The position numbers were made by a program, and so were the translations under genes. DNA of 5,208 bases from Ruminococcus sp. CAG:403 (lineage in GTDB: Bacteria; Bacillota; Clostridia; Oscillospirales; Ruminococcaceae): the NCBI GenBank assembly GCA_000437255.1, contig FR899065.1, forward strand, positions 1 through 5,208. Direction: 5' to 3'. The notes under the pieces were generated by a model, which saw nothing but the letters and a program-made list of their open reading frames with translations, was not told where the DNA came from and searched no databases. Each line of letters begins with the position of its first letter. The stretch's first letter is position 1. Of this stretch, positions 1-4,774 are shown piece after piece.

Positions 1-23
1 GGCAGCTTGTTTTTGTGAGAAGC

Positions 24-52
24 TTGCAATTCACTGAAGAATATGCTATAAT
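24..52 (+). promoter_or_regulatory. Sigma-A-type extended -10 promoter for the NusG_II/Gx genes
   Basis: A perfect TATAAT -10 hexamer lies at 47-52. It is preceded by TGC (44-46), which makes it an extended -10 element. Seventeen bases upstream is a -35 of TTGCAA (24-29), matching the consensus TTGACA at four of six positions. Transcription would start near position 59, giving a leader of under 40 bases before the ATG at 96. The 12 bases at 41-52 recur exactly in the second promoter of this window (1060-1071). Confidence 0.8.
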
Positions 53-95
53 GACAGGCAATTGAACCCGTATGCGGGCAGATGGAGTGTATCAA

Positions 96-476
96 ATGAA
101 AAAACGAACAACAGGGATTTTGATTGGGATTGTTTGTCTGTTGCTGCTGGCTGGAGGAATCGGCAGCTATGTGGTGCAGCATCTTTCCCATGCACAGAAA
201 ATAGCAGTCATCTACCAGGATGATACCGTGGTTCGGCGGATTGATTTGAATGCCGTTACAGAATCGTATACCATTACCATTTCCGGAGAAGACGGTGCAG
301 AAAACGTCATTCGGGTTTCTCCTGGTTCCATTTGTATGGAGTCTGCCAGCTGTCCGGATCATCTGTGTGTCAAGCAGGGGAGCATCTCGGATGGAATCCT
401 GCCGATTGTCTGTCTGCCCAATCATGTGCGCATTCAGATTACCGGAGATGAGGAGGGGAAGCGCTATGACGCATAA
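96..476 (+). CDS. NusG domain II-containing membrane-anchored protein
   Basis: This 126-residue protein has a short basic N-terminus (MKKR), one hydrophobic segment at about residues 7-29, and an extracytoplasmic beta-rich domain. That layout fits a membrane-anchored or secreted protein. The C-terminal half carries four cysteines, C80, C86, C91 and C106, in a CPDHLC...VCLPN pattern. This is the hallmark I know from the small NusG_II family of Firmicutes; its biochemical role is not established, and it is not a transcription factor like NusG itself. The cysteines could bind a metal or form disulfides (inference). I chose the ATG at 96 because GGAG at 84-87 is spaced 8 bases from it and it directly precedes the basic/hydrophobic anchor. 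An in-frame ATG at 72 would add eight residues but has no good ribosome site. The end overlaps the next gene by 11 bases, so the two are probably co-translated. Confidence 0.85.
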   Translation: MKKRTTGILIGIVCLLLLAGGIGSYVVQHLSHAQKIAVIYQDDTVVRRIDLNAVTESYTITISGEDGAENVIRVSPGSICMESASCPDHLCVKQGSISDGILPIVCLPNHVRIQITGDEEGKRYDA

Positions 477-999
477 CGCCATTCGAAAAATGGTGATGCT
501 GAGCTTATATGCTGCCATTGCGCTGGCGCTGTTTGTTTTGGAAGCACAAATCCCAATTCCAGTCGCCATTCCAGGGGTGAAGCTGGGACTCGCCAATGTT
601 GTAACACTGCTGGTTTTGACACAGTATCGTGCACGGGATGCCTTTGCTGTTTTGGTGGTGCGGATTTTGCTGGGCAGTATGTTCGGCGGGCAGATGGTTG
701 GTTTCCTCTATTCCATGGCAGGCGGTCTTTGCTGCTTTTTTGCCATGTGGGGATGCAGCCGGCTGCTGCATCGCAAGCAGCTTTGGTTCACCAGTGTGAT
801 CGGCGCCGTGTTTCATAACATTGGGCAAATCCTTGCCGCCGTATGGGTAATGGGTTCGATACAGGTGTTGGCGTATTTTCCGTTTCTCTTGCTTTCCGGA
901 TGTATCACTGGATTGTTTACCGGACTGGCAGCAGGCTTTTTAACCAGCAGGATGCATCCAAAATCCGGAAAATCAAGCGTTTCAAAGTGGCAAAAATGA
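466..999 (+). CDS. Gx transporter / heptaprenyl diphosphate synthase component I family membrane protein
   Basis: This 177-residue, very hydrophobic protein has about six predicted membrane helices, at roughly residues 9-27, 36-55, 61-78, 83-102, 107-130 and 132-160. The segment PGVKLGLANVVTLLVL after the first helix and the GSMFGGQMVGFLYSMAGG stretch are what I recognise from the Hpre_diP_synt_I / Gx transporter family, whose usual size is close to this. Members resemble ECF-type S components, and some are annotated as heptaprenyl diphosphate synthase component I. The substrate is unknown; a link to isoprenoid or quinone precursors is only suggested by the family name. The start at 466 is supported by a strong AGGAGGGG (451-458) seven bases upstream. 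Reading further upstream in this frame only translates the shadow of the NusG_II gene. No partner catalytic subunit (component II) is in the window; the following genes belong to a separate promoter. Confidence 0.85.
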   Translation: MTHNAIRKMVMLSLYAAIALALFVLEAQIPIPVAIPGVKLGLANVVTLLVLTQYRARDAFAVLVVRILLGSMFGGQMVGFLYSMAGGLCCFFAMWGCSRLLHRKQLWFTSVIGAVFHNIGQILAAVWVMGSIQVLAYFPFLLLSGCITGLFTGLAAGFLTSRMHPKSGKSSVSKWQK

Positions 1000-1042
1000 G
1001 AAAATGCCCATATTTTTCATGGAAATAAACCCAAAAAGCGTG

Positions 1043-1071
1043 TTGACAAGAAATAGGGGATATGCTATAAT
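1043..1071 (+). promoter_or_regulatory. Full-consensus extended -10 promoter of the polysaccharide operon
   Basis: TTGACA at 1043-1048 and TATAAT at 1066-1071 are both perfect sigma-A hexamers separated by the optimal 17 bases, and TGC (1063-1065) adds an extended -10 element. Transcription would begin around 1078. With such a strong promoter, control of the downstream glycosyltransferase operon probably occurs after initiation, in the roughly 300-base leader (inference). It lies 43 bases after the stop codon of the preceding membrane-protein gene, with no convincing terminator between. A weak A/U-rich imperfect hairpin at 996-1020 is not followed by a U-tract. Confidence 0.88.
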
Positions 1072-1086
1072 ATTATTAGTTAAATC

Positions 1087-1155
1087 TTGACGGTTTCATC
1101 AATGAGATGTGTATGGGCAAAGGAGCTTTCCAAGTGTGCAAAAGGGAACCGTCGA
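1087..1155 (+). promoter_or_regulatory. Candidate structured RNA with closing stem and two inner hairpins
   Basis: Bases 1087-1097 (TTGACGGTTTC) can pair with 1145-1155 (GGAACCGTCGA) over 11 consecutive pairs, two of them G-U. Inside, CATC (1097-1100) can pair with GATG (1106-1109) around a five-base loop. GG-AAAG (1116-1122, one bulged C) can pair with CTTTCC (1126-1131) around a GAG loop. Together these give a three-way-junction-like fold just after the transcription start. The pairing is visible by eye, but no energy or covariation has been computed. Confidence 0.4.
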
Positions 1156-1182
1156 ACGTGCTTGCTGAAAGAAATCTGAATC

Positions 1183-1216
1183 ATGGTGATGAGGTACAGC
1201 ATCATCATTCTTTTTT
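1183..1216 (+). terminator. Terminator-like hairpin (possible attenuator) inside the leader
   Basis: ATGGTGATG (1183-1191) pairs with CATCATCAT (1200-1208) over nine pairs, one G-U, around an eight-base loop. Two bases later comes a run of six T (1211-1216). An A-rich stretch lies just upstream (1168-1180). This is the layout of an intrinsic terminator, though the stem is only moderately G+C rich. Since the only plausible genes downstream are the polysaccharide genes about 160 bases away, it would act as an attenuator rather than an end-of-operon terminator. Confidence 0.42.
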
Positions 1217-1228
1217 ATGTGTACAGCA
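1194..1228 (+). repeat. Pair of 8-base direct repeats GTACAGCA in the leader
   Basis: GTACAGCA occurs at 1194-1201 and again at 1221-1228, 27 bases apart. The first copy begins in the loop of the terminator-like hairpin and runs into its 3' arm; the second follows just after the U-tract. Either GTACAG could also pair with CTGTAC at 1254-1259, so the repeats may take part in alternative folds. Repeats this short can arise by chance. Confidence 0.5.
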
Positions 1229-1241
1229 GAATGCTTGTTCC

Positions 1242-1298
1242 AATGAAAAAGGTCTGTACGGTATCGAAACGACGTGCAGGATGGTGAATGAAAAAGGT
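1242..1298 (+). repeat. Pair of 12-base direct repeats AATGAAAAAGGT in the leader
   Basis: AATGAAAAAGGT is found at 1242-1253 and 1287-1298, 45 bases apart. The second copy supplies the ribosome-site-like AAGGTGG just before the ATG at 1305. The first copy has no start codon at a useful distance. A local duplication or a repeated protein- or RNA-binding element would explain the pair; nothing in the sequence decides between them. Confidence 0.55.
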
Positions 1299-1304
1299 GG
1301 ATAA

Positions 1305-1361
1305 ATGTTCAGTAAAAGAAACGATAAGGCCATGTGCTTTTTGAGATGGCGTCGGAATTAA
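1305..1361 (+). CDS. Possible 18-residue leader peptide
   Basis: An ATG at 1305 follows AGGTGG (1295-1300) by four bases and opens 18 codons, MFSKRNDKAMCFLRWRRN, ending in TAA at 1359-1361. The peptide is basic, with five Arg and two Lys, and matches no family I know. Its stop codon overlaps the AAGGA ribosome site of the glycosyltransferase that starts 13 bases later. Translating it could therefore melt or hold open that region and couple translation. It may equally be a chance ORF: the ribosome-site spacing is short and the length gives no statistical support. Confidence 0.3.
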   Translation: MFSKRNDKAMCFLRWRRN

Positions 1362-1364
1362 GGA
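1360..1364 (+). promoter_or_regulatory. Ribosome binding site deciding the GTG start of the GT4 gene
   Basis: AAGGA sits 10 bases before the GTG at 1375 and 19 bases before the alternative ATG at 1384. The spacing favours the GTG. Homology favours the ATG, since the family commonly begins with MKVLFVAS-like sequence. Confidence 0.5.
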
Positions 1365-1374
1365 TGTATGAGTA

Positions 1375-2574
1375 GTGGCTGGAATGAAGGTCTTGTTTGT
1401 TGCTTCTGTTGTGAAAAAACATATTAATCAATTTCACATTCCTTACTTAAAATGGTTTCAGGATCATGGATTTGAGGTGCATGTATGTGCAGGCAATGAC
1501 TTTGAACCTGGAGAAGTCTGTGAAATCCCGTATTGTGATAAGTATTATGAGGTTCCATTTTGCCGCTCCCCATTTAAGCTGCAAAATTTTCAGGCATATC
1601 GTACCTTGAAAAAAATCATTGAAACCGAACAGTATGATCTGATTCACTGTAATACGCCGGTTGCTGCGGCCATTACCCGTGTGGCAGGTCGAAAGGTACG
1701 CAAAAGAGGAACAAAAATTATTTATACGGCCCATGGATTCCACTTTTTTCAGGGTGCGCCTCGTTCGGCAAAGCTTTACTACATCATTGAGAAATTGTTG
1801 GCTCCTATGACGGATGCCATTGTGACCATCAACCAGGAGGACTATGCGGCAGCGCGTTCGTTCTGCAAGCATTGTCGCTGTGACAGCTATTTGCTGCATG
1901 GAACAGGTGTTGATACCGTAAAAATTCAGAAGACAAAGGTAGATGTAGCAGCGCTTCGGAAGAAGATTGGCATTCCAACAGATGCGTTTGTGGTGATGAC
2001 AACGGTTGAAATTAACCGCAATAAGAACCTGGATACAGCGCTTCGGGCATTTGCAAAAGTCTGCACCGAAGATATGTACTATCTGATTTGCGGAAGCGGT
2101 GATATGAAAACCGCTTGCCAGCAGCTTACTAAGGACTTGCAAATTGAACAGCATGTGATCTTTGCCGGGTATCGGTATGATGTCTTTGAACTGCTGTACG
2201 CAGCAGATCTTTTTTTGTTTCCTTCTCATCGGGAAGGATTGGGTATTGCAGCACTGGAAGCGATGTCGGCTGGGTTGCCGCTGGTTGCGTCTAATATTCG
2301 AGGTGTGACAGAATATGCGGTGGATCAGAAGAACAGCCTGCTGTTTGCGCCGGATGATGTGGATGGGTTTGCCTCTGCGATTCAGCGTTTACATGAAGAT
2401 GAACCGCTGCGGAAGCAGCTGGGAGATGCTGCTTACCATTCCGTTGAAAAATTTGATGTGCGCAATTCTGTATTTGTGATGGAACAAATTTATCGAACGT
2501 ATTTGGATATTCCGGGATCTCCGATGGCGGATCCTTCCGGAGCGAAGCGGGATACCTATGCCGTGAAAGGATGA
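1375..2574 (+). CDS. EpsD-like family 4 glycosyltransferase
   Basis: This 399-residue protein is predicted to be a cytoplasmic, membrane-associated retaining glycosyltransferase with a GT-B fold. It would add a sugar from a nucleotide-sugar donor to a growing lipid-linked glycan. The N-terminal domain starts with an MKVLFVASVV strand and contains YDLIHCNTPVAAA, TAHGFHFFQGAP (H120) and TINQEDY (about 151-157). From memory this sequence order closely follows Bacillus subtilis EpsD. The C-terminal donor domain has the family's E-x-N-x-N-K-N segment (K217) and the GT4 EX7E signature EGLGIAALE (E287, E295) followed by AMSAGLPLVAS. EpsD is about the same length; here a tail of about 20 residues after the fold overlaps the next gene by four bases. 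The start is uncertain: GTG 1375 has the better-placed ribosome site, while ATG 1384 fits the family N-terminus. This is the first gene of a packed operon behind the promoter at 1043-1071. Donor and acceptor sugars cannot be read from the sequence. Confidence 0.9.
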   Translation: MAGMKVLFVASVVKKHINQFHIPYLKWFQDHGFEVHVCAGNDFEPGEVCEIPYCDKYYEVPFCRSPFKLQNFQAYRTLKKIIETEQYDLIHCNTPVAAAITRVAGRKVRKRGTKIIYTAHGFHFFQGAPRSAKLYYIIEKLLAPMTDAIVTINQEDYAAARSFCKHCRCDSYLLHGTGVDTVKIQKTKVDVAALRKKIGIPTDAFVVMTTVEINRNKNLDTALRAFAKVCTEDMYYLICGSGDMKTACQQLTKDLQIEQHVIFAGYRYDVFELLYAADLFLFPSHREGLGIAALEAMSAGLPLVASNIRGVTEYAVDQKNSLLFAPDDVDGFASAIQRLHEDEPLRKQLGDAAYHSVEKFDVRNSVFVMEQIYRTYLDIPGSPMADPSGAKRDTYAVKG

Positions 2575-2582
2575 GAACATTG
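2565..2582 (+). promoter_or_regulatory. Overlapping stop/start with ambiguous ribosome spacing
   Basis: The GT4 stop TGA (2572-2574) lies inside ATGA, whose ATG (2571) opens the next gene. The only purine-rich ribosome site, GAAAGGA (2565-2571), abuts that ATG, which is too close for normal initiation. Start at 2571 would therefore depend on translational coupling by terminating ribosomes. An in-frame TTG at 2580, eight bases after AAAGGA, is the alternative start and would shorten the protein by three residues. Confidence 0.5.
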
Positions 2583-3959
2583 ACTGCAAACGCATCTGTT
2601 ATTTCCAGGAAATATCAGTCTGTCCTGCACCAAAGCCCTGTCATGGAACAAGCTGTGCAGGCAGTTTTGCAGCAGGAGTCTACCTGGACGGATTTGCAGC
2701 AATTGACACTGTGTGTGACAGCGCCGGTTCTGATCGCCTATGTGCAGTGGGTGCTGGATCAGGCGGTTGCACGAAAGATCAAGCAGATTTATTTTCTCTC
2801 CAGAGATGGATATGTGATGCATCGTATTGCGCAGAAGCTGCTGGCGGCAGCTCCTCGCCCGGTACGATGCAGTTATTTTTACTGTTCTCGTTTTTCTCTG
2901 CGTATGGCGGCATATTGTCTGGATGAGCAGGCAGCTTATGACCGCTTTTTTGTGCGGGCAGCGCATCTGACTGCACGGAGTGTGCTGGAACGAGGTGCCT
3001 TTACGCAGGCAGAACGAGAGCAGATTTATGCAGATATTGCGTTTCCGCCGGAAACGGAACAGCAGCCGTTTGACACGGCTGCCTTTCGGCAGTTCTGTAC
3101 CCAGTTGCGGGCATCTGCGGTTTTTCACGATCTGTTGATGGCACGTTCCCGGGAAGCTTATCAGATGACGAAAGCTTACTTCCAGCAGGAAGGGCTTCTG
3201 AATGCGGATGTCACCTGTGCCATTGTAGATACCGGTTGGACAGGAACGACACAGACGGTTTGCCAGCAGCTATTACATGCAATGGGCGGAACCGGAAAGC
3301 TGCATGGTTTTTATTTTGGCATGTTGGAATATCCGCAGACGGGGCCGGATCCGGATATGCATGCCTATTACTTTACGCCGCGTACCCATATGGGACGGCG
3401 GTTAAAATTCAATCACAATGTGTTGGAATGTATGTGTGCTGCACCGCATGGCATGACCATTGGGTATCAAGATACGGGAACGAAAATCGAACCGATTTTT
3501 CAGGAAGAACGAACGCTGCCAACCCATCAGGAAGCGGTTCGACAGCAGCTTGCCTGTGTGATGCAGGTAACCGATCAATTGTGTCGGCAGGCGGTTCCGT
3601 GGCAGGGCGATCATACTGATTTGGTACAGGGATTATTGGTGCGCATGATGTATCATCCGCTTCCGGAAGAAGCGGCTGCTATGCAGGCGTTTCAATTTTG
3701 CGATGATGTGACGGAGGGCTACTTCCGAACGGTCAGTGAAGTCTGTACCAAACAGCGATTGAAAAGTTATCTGCTGCATCGCCGCATATATGCCTATCTG
3801 CATGGCGGAGCAAAATCAGCTGCGGACTTGGACAGCGGATTGTTTTGGACTTATGGTTCGGTTGCGCTTTCTCCGTTGAAAGGGAAACATTGGTATCGGA
3901 TGCAATTTTGGATATGGGATTTTCTGCGAACAGCTGCTTTGCAGCGAAAGGGGAATTGA
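2571..3959 (+). CDS. Stand-alone protein resembling the C-terminal half of COG5610 HAD proteins
   Basis: This 462-residue, glutamine-rich, predicted soluble protein has no signal peptide or clear membrane helix. Recognisable marks are IYFLSRDGYVMHRIA (S77-R78-D79-G80), YFYCSRFSLRMA (S106, R107) and CAIVDTGWTGTTQTV (D220 to T227). I know this same order (FLSRDG, then an SR pair, then VDxGWxG) from the region after the HAD domain in composite polysaccharide-locus proteins of COG5610. Here the HAD half is absent: no DxxxT motif opens the protein, which begins directly with about 60 unassigned residues. The function of this domain is not established. The glycine- and threonine-rich VDTGWTGTT after a hydrophobic strand could be a phosphate or nucleotide binding loop, loosely like phosphoribosyltransferases (inference only). 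It overlaps the GT4 gene by four bases and ends one base before the GT2 gene, so it is made together with two glycosyltransferases and probably acts on the same glycan or its precursors. Confidence 0.8.
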   Translation: MRTLTANASVISRKYQSVLHQSPVMEQAVQAVLQQESTWTDLQQLTLCVTAPVLIAYVQWVLDQAVARKIKQIYFLSRDGYVMHRIAQKLLAAAPRPVRCSYFYCSRFSLRMAAYCLDEQAAYDRFFVRAAHLTARSVLERGAFTQAEREQIYADIAFPPETEQQPFDTAAFRQFCTQLRASAVFHDLLMARSREAYQMTKAYFQQEGLLNADVTCAIVDTGWTGTTQTVCQQLLHAMGGTGKLHGFYFGMLEYPQTGPDPDMHAYYFTPRTHMGRRLKFNHNVLECMCAAPHGMTIGYQDTGTKIEPIFQEERTLPTHQEAVRQQLACVMQVTDQLCRQAVPWQGDHTDLVQGLLVRMMYHPLPEEAAAMQAFQFCDDVTEGYFRTVSEVCTKQRLKSYLLHRRIYAYLHGGAKSAADLDSGLFWTYGSVALSPLKGKHWYRMQFWIWDFLRTAALQRKGN

Positions 3960-3960
3960 A

Positions 3961-4770
3961 ATGAAACAACCATGCATTTCCGTCATTATGGGCGTTTACA
4001 ATTGTCCGTCTGAACGCATGCTGACACGTGCGGTTCAGTCCATCCTGGATCAAACCTTCCGGGATTTTGAATTCTTGATTTGTGACGATGGCTCTCAAAA
4101 TGAAACCTATCAGTGGCTGGAAAAGCTTGCTGCGAAGGACGAGCGGATTGTTCTGCTGCGGAATCGACGCAATATGTCTCTGGCATATTCGTTAAATCGC
4201 TGCATTGAGCATGCAAATGGACTGTACATTGCCCGGCAGGATGCCGATGATTATTCTGAACCGACTCGTTTTGCCAAGCAGATCGACTATTTGAACAATC
4301 ATCCAAGTGTGAGTTTGGTTGGGTCGAACTGCAATTTGTACCGGGGAAACGGCGAAATTTATGATACCCGAAAAATGCCGCTTTGCCCGACCCGCCTGAG
4401 CTTCCTGTATAATTCCCCCTACATTCATGGAACGCTGATGCTGCGCCGGGAAGTGTTTGATCAGGTCGGAATTTATAAGATGTGCGGTTTCTGTGGAAAA
4501 TATGAGGATTATGACTTGTTGATGCGAATTTATCAGCACAAGCTGCAAGGCGTTAACATCCAGGAATGCCTCTATACCTTTAACTGGGATCTGGAGGAAC
4601 GGCATATCAAACGCATTATGCGGATTGATGAAACGGTGGTGCGGCTGAAGGGATTTTGCCGGTTGCATCTGATGCCGAAGGGATTGTTATATGCACTCAA
4701 GCCGGTGGCAATTATGTTGTTGCCGCATGGCATGGTCACATGGCTGAAGCGGCAATTGAAACGGGTGTAG
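3961..4770 (+). CDS. EpsE-like family 2 glycosyltransferase
   Basis: This 269-residue inverting glycosyltransferase has a GT-A fold and is predicted to work at the cytoplasmic face of the membrane in polysaccharide assembly. Visible signatures are the nucleotide-binding N-terminal strand ISVIMGVYNC, DDGS (D42, D43), the metal-binding RQDADD (D94-A-D96), IHGTLMLRR (H156), and EDYDL (E182, D183), which supplies the likely catalytic base. Many positions, including GVYNC, SLN-CI-HA-G-YIARQD-DD and the KP--I---P C-terminal helix, read like Bacillus subtilis EpsE, and length and DxD position also agree. EpsE is known both as a glycosyltransferase and as a flagellar clutch; whether this protein shares the second role is unknown. 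The start is well supported by AGGGGA (3949-3954), six bases upstream. The C-terminus has a hydrophobic/basic stretch (about 242-269) that could sit on the membrane. The gene follows the preceding stop by one base. Confidence 0.92.
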   Translation: MKQPCISVIMGVYNCPSERMLTRAVQSILDQTFRDFEFLICDDGSQNETYQWLEKLAAKDERIVLLRNRRNMSLAYSLNRCIEHANGLYIARQDADDYSEPTRFAKQIDYLNNHPSVSLVGSNCNLYRGNGEIYDTRKMPLCPTRLSFLYNSPYIHGTLMLRREVFDQVGIYKMCGFCGKYEDYDLLMRIYQHKLQGVNIQECLYTFNWDLEERHIKRIMRIDETVVRLKGFCRLHLMPKGLLYALKPVAIMLLPHGMVTWLKRQLKRV

Positions 4771-4774
4771 ATAG

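Larger units (their letters stand above)
1078..1374 (+). promoter_or_regulatory. Long 5' leader of the polysaccharide operon, probable regulatory RNA
   Basis: About 297 bases separate the predicted transcription start from the first convincing coding start. No full-length gene is supported here. A 65-codon ORF (1107-1304) and a 25-codon ORF (from 1102) have no ribosome site and no recognisable protein features. The stretch instead holds an 11-pair closing stem with inner hairpins (1087-1155), a terminator-like hairpin plus U-tract (1183-1216), two pairs of direct repeats (1194-1228 and 1242-1298) and an 18-codon ORF with a ribosome site (1305-1361). This arrangement fits attenuation or processive antitermination. 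Polysaccharide operons of Firmicutes are known to use it, for example the EAR/epsC RNA of Bacillus and LoaP-dependent leaders. I do not recognise the sequence as a named riboswitch class. Confidence 0.55.

Noticed and set aside
250..465. Upstream extension of the Gx transporter frame
   Set aside because: These codons are the out-of-frame reading of the NusG_II gene; the strong AGGAGGGG before ATG 466 fixes the start.
996..1020. Hairpin ATGAGAAA...TTTTTCAT as terminator of the Gx gene
   Set aside because: The stem is almost all A-U with one G-U pair and no U-tract follows it; too weak to call.
1100..1160. Possible c-di-GMP (GEMM-like) riboswitch because of GGGCAAAGG and GTGCAAAAGGG
   Set aside because: Only short fragments resemble the consensus; the conserved core around the ligand site and the tetraloop receptor arrangement are not seen.
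1107..1304. 65-codon Cys-rich open frame in the leader
   Set aside because: No Shine-Dalgarno site precedes it, the product has no recognisable features, and it runs through the terminator-like hairpin and both repeat pairs, which better explain the region as RNA.
1447..2229. 260-codon open frame on the minus strand opposite the GT4 gene
   Set aside because: The + strand has a clear GT4 protein with catalytic motifs over the same bases; the antisense product is Cys/His/Arg-rich without domains or a convincing ribosome site.
2556..3128. 190-codon open frame on the minus strand opposite the SRDG gene
   Set aside because: It is a compositional shadow of a gene with recognisable motifs; the translated product shows no family features.
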